Assembly: GCF_022878925.1 (NCBI RefSeq)
Contig: NZ_CP084627.1
Location: 992,001-1,056,000, forward strand
From: Caballeronia sp. TF1N1
GTDB lineage: Bacteria > Pseudomonadota > Gammaproteobacteria > Burkholderiales > Burkholderiaceae
Length of the DNA stretch: 64,000 bases
Reading direction: 5' to 3'
The notes under the pieces were generated by a model, which saw nothing but the letters and a program-made list of their open reading frames with translations, made no database searches and was not told the DNA's origin. Below are positions 17,158 through 26,349 of this stretch, piece by piece; positions within the stretch are counted from its first letter, which is position 1; each line of letters opens with the position of its first letter. Position numbers and translations under genes: made by a program.

Positions 17158-19037
17158 GCGATCATCACGAAGAGAACGCGCCGCGCTATTCCATCGGCGT
17201 CGATCTCGGCACCACGCACTGCGCGCTGTCCTACGTCGACTTGTCCGCAAGCGACGGCGAGAAGACCGCGCAAGGCGTGCTGTCCATCGCGCAACTGACG
17301 GCTCCTGGCGCGGCCGAGGAGCGCGAGTTGCTGCCTTCGTTTCTGTATCTGCCGCATCCGAGCGAACTCGCGCCCGGCGATCTGACCTTGCCGTGGACGC
17401 AGGAACGGCCGTTTATCGTCGGTGAGCTGGCGCGCAGCCGGGGCGCTGGCACGCCCATTCGCCTCGTCTCCAGCGCGAAAAGCTGGCTCTGCCATCCGGG
17501 CGTGGATCGTCGCGCGGCCATCCTTCCCGCCGATGCCCCCGAGGAAGTCGAACGCGTCTCGCCGCTCGAAAGCTCGGTGCGCTATCTCACGCACTTGCGC
17601 GAGGCATGGAATCACGCGCATCCGGACGCGCCTTTCGATCAGCAGGACGTCACCGTGACGATTCCCGCCTCCTTCGACCCCGCCGCCCGCGAACTCACCG
17701 CCGAAGCTGCGGCGGCGGCCGGCTACGCGCGCATGACGCTGCTCGAAGAACCGCAAGCCGCGCTCTACAGCTGGATTCAGAAGTCGACGGGCGGCTGGCG
17801 CAAGCAAGTGAAAGTGGGCGATGTGATTCTCGTCGTCGATGTCGGCGGCGGCACCACCGATCTCTCGCTGATCGCCGTGGTTGAGCGTGAAGGCAATCTC
17901 GAACTGCATCGCGTCGCGGTCGGCGAACACATCCTGCTGGGCGGCGACAACATGGACCTGGCGCTCGCGCATATCGTCGCGCGCAAGCTCGCGGCCGCCG
18001 GCACGCAACCCGATCCGTGGCAACTGCGCGCGCTCACTTATGCGTGCCGTTCGGCCAAGGAAACGCTGCTCACCCATCCGGACACGGAAACCGTGCCGCT
18101 CGTCGTGCCGAGCCGTGGCTCGAAGCTGATCGGCGGATCGCTGCGCACCGAGCTCACGCGCGCCGAACTCACGCAGATCTTGCTCGAAGGCTTCTTCCCG
18201 CAAGTCGATGGCAGCGCGCGCCCGGTCAGCCGCGCACGCGCCGGTCTCACGCAACTCGGTCTGCCCTATGCGCAGGATGCCGCCGTGACGCGTCACCTCG
18301 CCGCGTTCCTCGGCCGTCAGGTGAACGCGCTCGCGCAAATCGAAGGCTTGCCGCACGAAGCCCCGCAAGGCGCGACGCTGCTGCATCCGACCGCGGTGCT
18401 CTTCAACGGCGGCGTGTTCAAGTCGCCGCTCCTGGTCGAGCGCGTCATGTCCACGCTCAATTCATGGCTCGCCGCCGAGAACGCGCCCGCCGCGCGTCTG
18501 CTCGAAGGCGCGGACCTCGATCTGGCGGTGGCGCGCGGCGCGGCCTATTACGGCTATGTTCGGCGCGGCAAGGGCGTGCGCATTCGTGGCGGCACGGCAC
18601 GCGCATACTACGTCGCGGTCGAGTCGGCAATGCCTGCCGTGCCCGGACTCGAACCGCCCGTGCAGGCACTGTGCGTGGCGCCTTTCGGCATGGAGGAAGG
18701 CACGGAGGCCGCGCTGCCCGCGCAGGAGTTCGGGCTCGTGGTCGGAGAGCCGGTGCATTTCCGCTTCTTCGGCTCGTCGGTGCGCCGTCAGGACGAGGTG
18801 GGCACGCTGCTCGAATACTGGCAGCCGGACGAACTGCAGGAACTCGAGGAGATCGAGGCATCGCTGCCATCGGAAGGGCGCACGCCCGGCGAAGTCGTGC
18901 CGGTCAAGCTGCACGCGCGCATCACCGAGGCCGGCACGCTCGAACTCGAAGCCGTGCCGCGCGGATCGTCCGAGCGCTGGAAGGTCGAGTTCGACATGCG
19001 CGGCGGCGTGAGCGCCGACTCGGGCATGGGCCTGTAA
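17154..19037 (+). CDS. Hsp70-family chaperone-like ATPase
   Basis: 627 residues. The actin-like ATPase fold is evident: phosphate 1 'YSIGVDLGTTHCALSYVDL', phosphate 2 'VILVVDVGGGTTDLSLI', adenosine-region 'ALYSWIQKS', and 'VLFNGGVFKSP'. The C-terminal half (from about 410) does not show a canonical DnaK substrate-binding domain, and there is no EEVD-like or DnaK lid tail. It is a divergent Hsp70, coupled by ATGA overlap to the DUF2760 gene, and its stop abuts the GTG start of a second Hsp70. DnaJ/GrpE partners are not encoded here. Confidence 0.88.
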   Translation: MSDHHEENAPRYSIGVDLGTTHCALSYVDLSASDGEKTAQGVLSIAQLTAPGAAEERELLPSFLYLPHPSELAPGDLTLPWTQERPFIVGELARSRGAGTPIRLVSSAKSWLCHPGVDRRAAILPADAPEEVERVSPLESSVRYLTHLREAWNHAHPDAPFDQQDVTVTIPASFDPAARELTAEAAAAAGYARMTLLEEPQAALYSWIQKSTGGWRKQVKVGDVILVVDVGGGTTDLSLIAVVEREGNLELHRVAVGEHILLGGDNMDLALAHIVARKLAAAGTQPDPWQLRALTYACRSAKETLLTHPDTETVPLVVPSRGSKLIGGSLRTELTRAELTQILLEGFFPQVDGSARPVSRARAGLTQLGLPYAQDAAVTRHLAAFLGRQVNALAQIEGLPHEAPQGATLLHPTAVLFNGGVFKSPLLVERVMSTLNSWLAAENAPAARLLEGADLDLAVARGAAYYGYVRRGKGVRIRGGTARAYYVAVESAMPAVPGLEPPVQALCVAPFGMEEGTEAALPAQEFGLVVGEPVHFRFFGSSVRRQDEVGTLLEYWQPDELQELEEIEASLPSEGRTPGEVVPVKLHARITEAGTLELEAVPRGSSERWKVEFDMRGGVSADSGMGL

Positions 19038-21860
19038 GTGCCGGCGCGTAAGAAGGCGGCGGGCGCGCGCTATCGCGTCGGTATCGATCTGGGGACGAGC
19101 AATACCGTCGTCGCCTATGCCGAAGCGGGCTCGGACGAAATTCGCGTCTTCGAGATGGAACAGCTCGTGAGTCCGGGCGAAGTGGCGGCGCGCCCGCTCC
19201 TGCCGTCGTTGCGGTATCACGCGGCGGCGGGAGAACTGAACGCGAGCGACTTGCAGTTGCCGTGGCCCCGTGAAGCAAACGCCGGGGCACGGCCCGAAGT
19301 GGTCGGCCAGCTCGCACGCGTGCTCGGCGCGCAGGTTCCGGGCCGGCTCGTTTCGAGCGCGAAAAGCTGGCTCTCGCATGCTTCGGTGGATCGCGTCGCG
19401 CAAATTCTGCCGTGGGGCGCGGGCGACGACATCGAAAAGATCTCGCCCGTCGCCGCGAGCGCGAGTTATCTCGCGCATGTGCGCGCGGCGTGGAACCATC
19501 GCTTTCCGGGCTCGCCGCTCGAAGCGCAGGACCTCGTGCTCACCGTGCCCGCATCGTTCGATGAAGGCGCGCGCGCCCTCACGCTCGAAGCGGCGCGCAT
19601 GGCCGGGCTTACGGCGCTGCGCCTGCTGGAAGAACCGCAGGCGGCGTTCTACGACTGGCTGTTTCACCATCGCGAAAAGCTCGCCGATGAACTCGCGGCC
19701 ACGCGGCTCGTGCTCATCTGCGATGTCGGCGGCGGCACGACCGACCTCACGCTGATCCAGGTCGAGATGGACGGCTCGGAGCCGCGCCTGACGCGCATCG
19801 GCGTGGGCAACCACCTGATGCTCGGCGGCGACAACATGGACCTGGCGCTTGCGCATCTGGTGGAGCAACGCCTTGCCGGCAACGATCAGGAGCGCCTCTC
19901 CGCCGCGCGTCTTTCGCAACTCGTCGAACGTTGCCGCGCGGCCAAGGAGCAATTGCTCGGCGCCAACGCGCCGGACAAGGCCACGATCACGCTGCTCGGC
20001 GCGGGCTCGAAGCTGATCGGCGGCGCGCGTTCCACGGAAGTGACGCGCGAGGAGATCGCGCGGATCATCGTCGATGGCTTCTTTCCGATGGTCGCGCCCG
20101 ACGAGCGTCCGCGTCGCGCGCGCGGGGGTATCGTCGAATTCGGGCTGCCTTATGCAAGCGATGCCGGCGTCACGCGGCACGTCGCGGCGTTTCTCGCGCA
20201 ACACGCCACGCAGGCGCGCGAGGCGTTGGGCGAAGCGGCATCTGACCAAGCCAGCTTGCCCGTTCCCGACACGCTGCTCCTGAACGGCGGCGTGTTTCGC
20301 GCCGAACCGCTTGCGAGCCGTATCGCCGAGGCGCTCGGTTCATGGCGCGGCGCGCCGGTCCACGTGCTCGCCAATCACGATCCGGACGTTGCCGTGGCGC
20401 GCGGCGCAGTCGCCTATGCGCTCGCGCGCGCGGGCCGCGCACCGAAGATCGGCGGCGGCTCCGCGCGCAGCTACTTCCTGCTGCTCGACGAAGACAAGAG
20501 CGACGCTGGCGAGCGCGGCGTCTGCGTGCTGCCGCGCGGCACCGAGGAAGGTCAGGCCATCCATCTGGCGGACCGCACCTTCGCGTTGCGGCTCGGCGCG
20601 CCGGTGCGCTTTCACCTGGTGTCTTCGGTGGCGGATGCGACGTTCAAGGCAGGCGAGATCGCCGATGTCAGCGCCTCGGCCGGCGACTTCGTGCGCTTGC
20701 CGCCCATCGCCACGGTCGTCGATCCGCGCGGCCAGGAGGCGAATCACGCGCACAAGCCCAACGAGACGCCCGTGCAATTGACGACTTCGCTCACTGAAGT
20801 CGGCACGCTGGAGATGCACTGCATCGCCACCGACGATCCCGCCAAACGCTGGCTGCTCGAATTTCAATTGCGCCGGGAGAATGCGTCGAACGACGCGGCG
20901 GCAAGCGAAACGCATCCTGCGTTGCCGAAAGCCATCGATCTGATCGACCGCACTTTCGGCGCGCGTTCACAGGACGTCGGCCCGAAGGAGATCAAGCGCC
21001 TGCGCGCGCTGCTCGAACAGGCGCTCGGCCCGCGCGATAGCTGGGATCTCGCGCTCTTGCGCGAGCTTTACGGCGCGCTGTGGGACCGCGCGAAACGCCG
21101 CCGCCGTTCCGCCGATCACGAACGGCTGTGGCTCAACCTGACGGGCTATTGCTTGCGGCCGGGCTTCGGTCATCCGCTGGATGGCTGGCGCGTCGAGCAA
21201 TTGTGGACGCTCTTCGACCAGGGCATCCAGTACGGCAACGAAAGCCAGATCTGGTCCGAATGGTGGACGCTATGGCGGCGCGCGGCAGGCGGTCTGCCCG
21301 AAGCCGCCCAACTGCGCCTGCTCGACGACATGGCCTTCGTGCTTCAGCCGCCCGGCACGAGCCGCTATCGGCGTGCGGCGGGCGCTGCGCGCGCGGGCTA
21401 TGAAGACATGGTGCGGCTCGCGGCATCGCTCGAACGCGTGCCGGTCGCGCGCAAGATCGAAACCGGCGAATGGCTGCTCACGCGGCTGAAGAAGCCTTCG
21501 GAGAACGTGCAGAGCTGGTGGGCGGTCGGGCGGATCGGCGCGCGGCAGCCGTTCTACGGCAGCGCGCATGGCGTCGTGCCGCCCGAGACGGCGACCGCCT
21601 GGCTCGGCGCGATCCTCGCGCTCGACTGGAAGAAGGTCGATCCGGCGGCGTTCGCGGCCGTGCAGATCGCGCGCATGACGGGCGACCGTTCGCGCGACCT
21701 TCCCGACGACATCCGCGTCGCCGTCGTGCAGCGCCTGGAGACGATGGGCGCGGCGGAAGCGTGGATCGCCATGGTCCGCGAAGTCGTCACGCTCGATCGC
21801 GCCGACGAAGGCCGCGTGTTCGGCGAGGCGTTGCCGGCGGGGCTCAAGCTCATCGGCTGA
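19038..21860 (+). CDS. Hsp70-family protein with C-terminal DUF3731 domain
   Basis: 940 residues starting at GTG immediately after the preceding stop codon. The Hsp70 ATPase motifs are present ('YRVGIDLGTSNTVVAYAEAG', 'LVLICDVGGGTTDLTLIQVE', 'TLLLNGGVFRAEPL'). The sequence is recognisably related to the neighbour, which suggests duplication. From about residue 610 an extra roughly 300-residue helical region follows ('IDLIDRTFGARSQDVGPKEI', 'LWLNLTGYCLRPGFGHPLDG', 'WSEWWTLWRRAAGGL'), recognised as DUF3731. This is much longer than the usual 610-650 residue DnaK. The client is unknown. Confidence 0.87.
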   Translation: MPARKKAAGARYRVGIDLGTSNTVVAYAEAGSDEIRVFEMEQLVSPGEVAARPLLPSLRYHAAAGELNASDLQLPWPREANAGARPEVVGQLARVLGAQVPGRLVSSAKSWLSHASVDRVAQILPWGAGDDIEKISPVAASASYLAHVRAAWNHRFPGSPLEAQDLVLTVPASFDEGARALTLEAARMAGLTALRLLEEPQAAFYDWLFHHREKLADELAATRLVLICDVGGGTTDLTLIQVEMDGSEPRLTRIGVGNHLMLGGDNMDLALAHLVEQRLAGNDQERLSAARLSQLVERCRAAKEQLLGANAPDKATITLLGAGSKLIGGARSTEVTREEIARIIVDGFFPMVAPDERPRRARGGIVEFGLPYASDAGVTRHVAAFLAQHATQAREALGEAASDQASLPVPDTLLLNGGVFRAEPLASRIAEALGSWRGAPVHVLANHDPDVAVARGAVAYALARAGRAPKIGGGSARSYFLLLDEDKSDAGERGVCVLPRGTEEGQAIHLADRTFALRLGAPVRFHLVSSVADATFKAGEIADVSASAGDFVRLPPIATVVDPRGQEANHAHKPNETPVQLTTSLTEVGTLEMHCIATDDPAKRWLLEFQLRRENASNDAAASETHPALPKAIDLIDRTFGARSQDVGPKEIKRLRALLEQALGPRDSWDLALLRELYGALWDRAKRRRRSADHERLWLNLTGYCLRPGFGHPLDGWRVEQLWTLFDQGIQYGNESQIWSEWWTLWRRAAGGLPEAAQLRLLDDMAFVLQPPGTSRYRRAAGAARAGYEDMVRLAASLERVPVARKIETGEWLLTRLKKPSENVQSWWAVGRIGARQPFYGSAHGVVPPETATAWLGAILALDWKKVDPAAFAAVQIARMTGDRSRDLPDDIRVAVVQRLETMGAAEAWIAMVREVVTLDRADEGRVFGEALPAGLKLIG

Positions 21861-21921
21861 ACTGGCGTCGATGCGGCGCGTCGAGACCGCGAATTGCTTC
21901 GCTCTCAGAAGCTTTCTGCGA

Positions 21922-21950
21922 AAGACGGCGCGAAAGCCTTGCGCCGTCTT
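21922..21950 (+). terminator. Perfect 10-bp hairpin after the Hsp70 operon
   Basis: AAGACGGCGC pairs perfectly with GCGCCGTCTT around a nine-base loop, 62 bases after the DUF3731-Hsp70 stop. The downstream bases are GATTCCC, so the U tract is poor; it is a likely terminator or 3'-end stabiliser. Confidence 0.55.
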
Positions 21951-22019
21951 GATTCCCGGCTATGCGCGTCCTATGGTTATCAGTGTGTTCGTCCTGGACA
22001 CACACTGAAGGAGGTCATC

Positions 22020-22178
22020 ATGCCATCCCCACGCAAGGCTCAAGCGAGCAATCCCGCCGAAACCGAAATGTCGAGCCGCAAGAAAACGGCCGGTCCCAAG
22101 GCATCGCCGCCCAAGGCAGCGGGCGCCAAGGAAACGCAGGTCGCCAAACGCAGCACCAAGGCCAAACCGAAATCGTGA
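22020..22178 (+). CDS. Lysine/alanine/serine-rich small basic protein
   Basis: 52 residues from ATG at 22020, preceded by an almost ideal Shine-Dalgarno (GAAGGAGG). The composition is very basic and low in complexity: repeated K-A/S-P-K and KxAK units (SSRKKTAG, KASPPKAAG, RSTKAKPKS) resembling histone-H1-like or nucleoid-associated tails. No globular domain is present. A role in DNA or RNA compaction is inferred from composition only. It is monocistronic between the Hsp70 hairpin and the next regulator region. Confidence 0.72.
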   Translation: MPSPRKAQASNPAETEMSSRKKTAGPKASPPKAAGAKETQVAKRSTKAKPKS

Positions 22179-22512
22179 ATGCGCGAGGCGCGGTATCGCG
22201 CACTCTCGCGCGGTACGGTTAGCCCTCGTCATCGCGCGGGGGGCATCTGTCGTGGCCGTCCTTCGATACGGCGAGCAGGCATGCCCGGCTCGCCGTTCGA
22301 CTGATCCGGTTCCGAGATGCACCGGTTGCTTTGCGCGTCGACTCTCTCCTCCTTCCCCGCCGCTGCCGTCCAAAGCCATCTTTTTTCAGCGTCCGCCCGC
22401 CAAAAGCTCGCATTAATTTCCGTTTTTAACGGTTGATGCCTAAAAAAAGGCGTATTGGTAAGACCAAGTTGTCCTACAGTAGATATCCCCGAAACCGCGA
22501 CTCAAACAAGTG
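22179..22512. other. Intergenic region upstream of the hybrid kinase
   Basis: No gene is supported. The right part is clearly AT-richer than its surroundings (runs of T and A at about 22380-22450) and probably contains the kinase promoter. It also holds a short operator-like dyad at 22455-22467. Confidence 0.5.
22455..22467. promoter_or_regulatory. Operator-like dyad TTGGT-N3-ACCAA
   Basis: TTGGTAAGACCAA matches the TnGTnnnACnA pattern bound by FadR-subfamily GntR regulators (PdhR, LldR, FadR types). It is 45 bases upstream of the hybrid kinase start, where a repressor would block initiation. No GntR-FadR gene is in the window. Confidence 0.45.
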
Positions 22513-24552
22513 ATGGCCGTCCCTCAACGCGCCGAACGTGTGCGCACTCCCGAGATTTTCTCCGCCGCGCGAGAAGCGGGGCTCAGTCTCGTTCGCAATC
22601 TTTCCATTCCGGCCGCTTTCGCCGACCGCGCGCTGGAAGCGCAATTCCTCGAAGATCACGCGCAGCGCTTCTGCGCGTTCAGGCGCGCATCCGCGCTGCT
22701 CGCGCTCGTCATCTGGACCTGCTTCCTCTGGTGGGACTTCAGTTTCTCGCAAGGCAACAGCGCGCTGAACGGGCGCCTGTCCGACATTCTGGCAATCCGC
22801 TTTGCGGGCATCGTGTTGCTGATTCTCGAATGCTGTCTCGTCCTGCGGCCCTCGTTCCGCTCGCACGCGATGTCCGAGAAGGTCATCCTCACGGGCATCT
22901 ACGGGCTCTTGTGTCTGATCCTCGCGCTCTTCGCGATCACGCCCTCGCCCTATAACTACACGCAGCATTTCACGGGGCTGTGCCTCGCGCTCTTCGTGCA
23001 GTTCAGCTTCTTCTATCTGCGCTCGCGGGTCGTGCTGACGGCGGGCATCGTCACCATGGCGTCGATCGTGGTGCTGCAGCTCACCGCGCATCTGCTCAAT
23101 CCGGAGAATTTCTTTGCCGGACTGTTCTATATGTTCAACGTGATCGTGGTCGGCCACGGCGTCTGCGTGCACGCCGAACGCGTCTCGCGCGAACGCTTTT
23201 CCGCCGAGCGCGCGCTCGCCTCGCTCAACGACGAACTGCGCGCCGCGAACGGCTCGCTCGCGCGCAAGAACGACGAGTTGGAGATCTCCAGGAAGGACCA
23301 GGAGAACAAGACCACGGCATTGCTCGCGTTGCGCGAACAGCAGATGATCGCCGCGCAAACCGCGAGCCGCGAGAAGTCCAATTTCCTCGCCGCCGCGACC
23401 CACGATCTGCGCCAGCCAATGCACGCGCTCAACCTGTTCCTGCAAGCCGCCGCCGAGGCCATCCGCAACGGCGAGTTCGAGCAGGCGGAAAGGCTCATCG
23501 ACGAATGCGGGCGCTCGTCGATCATTCTGGCGCGGCTCTTGAATGCCGTGCTCGATCTCTCGCGGCTCGAATCGGGCCGCGTGGTGCCGCGCTATCACGT
23601 GTTCGACGTGCGGCGAACCATCGAGGAAGCCGTCGAACAATTGCGTCCGTTCGCCATGAGCCGTGGCGTCGACTTGCGGCTGCGGCTGCCGAAGTCGGAA
23701 GTCGTCTGCGTGCGAAGCGACGCGCACTGGCTCGGACGCGCCATCGCCAATCTGATCTCGAACGGCATCAAGTACGCCGATCAAAGCAAGACCGCCAGCA
23801 AGACCGCCAAGCCCACCGTGATCGTCGGCGTGGTGCGCTCGCCGACGCGGGCGCGCATCGACGTGCTGGATAACGGCATCGGCATTCCGGCCGATTATTT
23901 CGACGCCATCTTCCAGCCCTTCTTCCAGGTCGACAACCCGGAGCAAGATCGCGACAAGGGGCTGGGACTCGGCCTGTCTATCGTCAATGCGGTCATTTCG
24001 ATGCTGGACGAACACCGCATCGAGCTCAAGTCCACCGAAGGGCGCGGTTCGCGTTTCTCGCTGGAAATGCCGCAGTGCGGACCGACGCTCGACAAGCCGT
24101 CCACGCGCGCGCCTGCATTGTCCGAGGCGAACGAAGCGGCGGCGCTTAGCGGGCGCTACGTGCTGCTCGTGGAAGACGACGGCCTCGTGCGCGCATCCAC
24201 CGAGGCGCTGCTTTCGCAATGGGGCGTGCTCTACGACTCCGCCGCGACCTTCGACGAGTTCGAAACCATTCTCGCGGACATCGAGCGCTTCCCGGATCTA
24301 ATCATCACCGACTACCGCCTGCGCGACTCCAAGACCGCGCGCGAAGTAGCCATGCTGGGCACCGCAAGGCTCGGCCGTCCGTGTCCGTGTCTGGTCGTGA
24401 CGGGCGAACCGTCGGCCACCATCGTGCCGCTCGCGTGCGAGCAGGATGTGCTGAGCAAGCCCGTGAGCCCGGCGGAATTGCGCCGCGGCATGGTCGCGTT
24501 GATGCCGAACGCAGCCGCCGGCCAGAGCGCTTGCGAGGCAGCCATTGCATGA
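22513..24552 (+). CDS. Membrane hybrid histidine kinase with C-terminal receiver
   Basis: 679 residues from ATG 22513 (an in-frame GTG directly precedes it). Five or six hydrophobic helices lie between about residues 55 and 215, then a coiled coil to about 275. HisKA contains the His in 'AAATHDLRQPMHALNLFL', and HATPase_c has 'NLISNGIKYA', 'DNGIGIP' and 'GLGLGLSIVNAV'. The C terminus is a receiver ('VLLVEDDGLV', Asp in 'LIITDYRL', Lys in 'LSKPVSP'). The HDLRQP form of the H box is typical of a hybrid-kinase group common in Burkholderiales. There is no DNA-binding output domain. Its stop overlaps the nucleoside hydrolase start. Confidence 0.9.
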   Translation: MAVPQRAERVRTPEIFSAAREAGLSLVRNLSIPAAFADRALEAQFLEDHAQRFCAFRRASALLALVIWTCFLWWDFSFSQGNSALNGRLSDILAIRFAGIVLLILECCLVLRPSFRSHAMSEKVILTGIYGLLCLILALFAITPSPYNYTQHFTGLCLALFVQFSFFYLRSRVVLTAGIVTMASIVVLQLTAHLLNPENFFAGLFYMFNVIVVGHGVCVHAERVSRERFSAERALASLNDELRAANGSLARKNDELEISRKDQENKTTALLALREQQMIAAQTASREKSNFLAAATHDLRQPMHALNLFLQAAAEAIRNGEFEQAERLIDECGRSSIILARLLNAVLDLSRLESGRVVPRYHVFDVRRTIEEAVEQLRPFAMSRGVDLRLRLPKSEVVCVRSDAHWLGRAIANLISNGIKYADQSKTASKTAKPTVIVGVVRSPTRARIDVLDNGIGIPADYFDAIFQPFFQVDNPEQDRDKGLGLGLSIVNAVISMLDEHRIELKSTEGRGSRFSLEMPQCGPTLDKPSTRAPALSEANEAAALSGRYVLLVEDDGLVRASTEALLSQWGVLYDSAATFDEFETILADIERFPDLIITDYRLRDSKTAREVAMLGTARLGRPCPCLVVTGEPSATIVPLACEQDVLSKPVSPAELRRGMVALMPNAAAGQSACEAAIA

Positions 24553-25508
24553 GTGTGCACAAGGTCATCTACGACACCGACCCCGGTATCGACGACGCTA
24601 TCGCGCTCGTGTTTCAGACGTTGCATCCGCGGATCGAACTCATCGGCATCACGAGCGTGTTCGGCAATGCCGATATCCATACGACGACTGCCAACGCGCT
24701 CTATCTTGCATCGCGTTTCGCGCCGAATGTGCCGGTCGTGCGCGGCGCGGCGGCGCCTTTGCAACGCGCCGCGCCCGAACCTATTCCGCATATCCACGGC
24801 GACGATGCGCTCGGCAACGTCGAGCGCACGGAAGCCGTCATGGTGAACGAGGACGGGCGCGCGGCCCATCGGTTCATCATCGAGAAGGTGCGCGCGGAGC
24901 CGGGCGAAATCACGCTGCTCGCGGTCGGGCCGCTCACGAATCTCGCGCTCGCGTTGCGAGACGATCCGGAGATTGCATCGCTCGTGCGCGAGGTCGTCGT
25001 CATGGGCGGCGCGTTCGGTTACAACGGCGCGCTCGGCAACGTGACGCCCGCCGCCGAGGCGAACATCCATGGCGACCCGGAAGCGGCCGATATCGTCTTC
25101 GGCGCGCCGTGGAAGGTGTCGATCGTCGGGCTCGATGTAACGCATGAAACCGTGATGACGAACGCGTTTCTCGCCGATGTGCGGGACAGCGCAGGCGATG
25201 CCGGCCGGTTCGTATGGAACGTCTCGCGCTTTTACGAGCGCTTTCACGCGAACGACGGCGAGACGCGCGGCATCTACGCACACGATTATTCGGCGGCCGC
25301 TTTCGTCGTCGCGCGCGAACTGTTCACGACGAGAAGCGGGCCGGTGCGCGTGCTGACCGAAGGTATCGCAGCGGGTTTGACTGTGCAAAAGCCCACGTCG
25401 ATGCGTGCCAGCGCGCCGGATTGGGACACGCGGCCATCGTGCGACGCGTGTATCGGCGTCAATGCGGACGCGGTGCTCGAACTCTTTGCTCGGACATTGC
25501 GCGGCTGA
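24549..25508 (+). CDS. Inosine/uridine-preferring nucleoside hydrolase
   Basis: 319 residues from ATG at 24549. The N-terminal Asp cluster 'VIYDTDPGIDDAIAL' is the Ca2+-binding DxDxxxDD signature of the IU-NH family. 'TLLAVGPLTNLALAL', 'VVMGGAFGYNG', 'AEANIHGDPEAADIVF' and the C-terminal Asp region 'GIYAHDYSAAAFVV' complete the active-site set. It hydrolyses the N-glycosidic bond of nucleosides to base plus ribose, usually in salvage. ATGA overlap with the hybrid kinase gene is unusual company for a salvage enzyme. The exact base preference cannot be read. Confidence 0.92.
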   Translation: MSVHKVIYDTDPGIDDAIALVFQTLHPRIELIGITSVFGNADIHTTTANALYLASRFAPNVPVVRGAAAPLQRAAPEPIPHIHGDDALGNVERTEAVMVNEDGRAAHRFIIEKVRAEPGEITLLAVGPLTNLALALRDDPEIASLVREVVVMGGAFGYNGALGNVTPAAEANIHGDPEAADIVFGAPWKVSIVGLDVTHETVMTNAFLADVRDSAGDAGRFVWNVSRFYERFHANDGETRGIYAHDYSAAAFVVARELFTTRSGPVRVLTEGIAAGLTVQKPTSMRASAPDWDTRPSCDACIGVNADAVLELFARTLRG

Positions 25509-25623
25509 CGTGCTTGTCTAGTGCACCGCTTCTTTCATGCAACCGGCGCGCGCCGCGGCAATGCCGACACGCTGCGGCTTCCACCTTGCCGAAGCGGATC
25601 GGCGGGCATACCAACGCGGCGCT

Positions 25624-26310
25624 TCAACCCTCGCGCAAGCGCGCACCCAGCCACTCGCGCAGTGCTTCCACTTCCTCCATGCAGACCGAATGCGGCATCG
25701 GATACGTATTCCATTCCACCGTGCAGCCCTGCTCGCGCGCGAAGTCCACGGCTTCCTCGCCTAGCCGCACGTTGAGTACGTCGTCGAAGCTGCCGTGCGC
25801 GGCGAAGATCGGCGTGTCGCGGTTCGCATCGCTGAACGAGGCATCGATCAAGCCTTTCGACGGGATATAACCCGACAGCACGATCAGCCCCGCGAGCTTT
25901 TCCGGATGCGTGAGCCCCGCCTGATAGGTCATTGCGCCGCCCTGCGAAAAGCCGGCAAGAAAGATGCGCTCGGAGGCGATGCCGCGCGCGTTCTGCTGCG
26001 CAACGAGTTCGCGCACGAAGGCCACAGACGTCTCGATGCCCGCCTCGTCCACGCGCCGGTTGATACCTTCGAACGACAGGATGTCGTACCACGCGCGCAT
26101 CACGTAGCCGTTGTTCGCGGTTACGGGAATCTCCGGCGCGTTCGGAAACACGAAGCGCATGGCGGGGGCATCGGCCAGACGCAGTTCGGGCACGAGCGGC
26201 ACGAAGTCGTTGGCATCCGCGCCGAGTCCGTGCATGAGGATCACCGCGAACTCGGGGTCCGGCGCGGTTTCGACTTCCACTACCGATGGATCGTACGGTT
26301 GTGCGGACAT
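25624..26310 (-). CDS. Carboxylesterase/phospholipase-type alpha/beta hydrolase
   Basis: 228 residues from ATG 26310 with Shine-Dalgarno AAGGGAG. The fold is that of the Abhydrolase_2 family (carboxylesterase II, acyl-protein thioesterase-like): oxyanion loop 'VILMHGLGADANDFVPLVPEL', 'RFVFPNAPEIPVT', nucleophile elbow GFSQGG, Asp in 'HGSFDDVL' and His in 'YPMPHSVC'. The catalytic triad appears complete. It is cytoplasmic, with no signal peptide. It lies 39 bases upstream of the MAPEG gene stop in the same direction, so the two may be co-transcribed. Confidence 0.92.
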   Translation of the reverse strand: MSAQPYDPSVVEVETAPDPEFAVILMHGLGADANDFVPLVPELRLADAPAMRFVFPNAPEIPVTANNGYVMRAWYDILSFEGINRRVDEAGIETSVAFVRELVAQQNARGIASERIFLAGFSQGGAMTYQAGLTHPEKLAGLIVLSGYIPSKGLIDASFSDANRDTPIFAAHGSFDDVLNVRLGEEAVDFAREQGCTVEWNTYPMPHSVCMEEVEALREWLGARLREG

Positions 26311-26349
26311 GCAATCACTCCCTTGAGGTCGATCACGTTCAATCACGCG

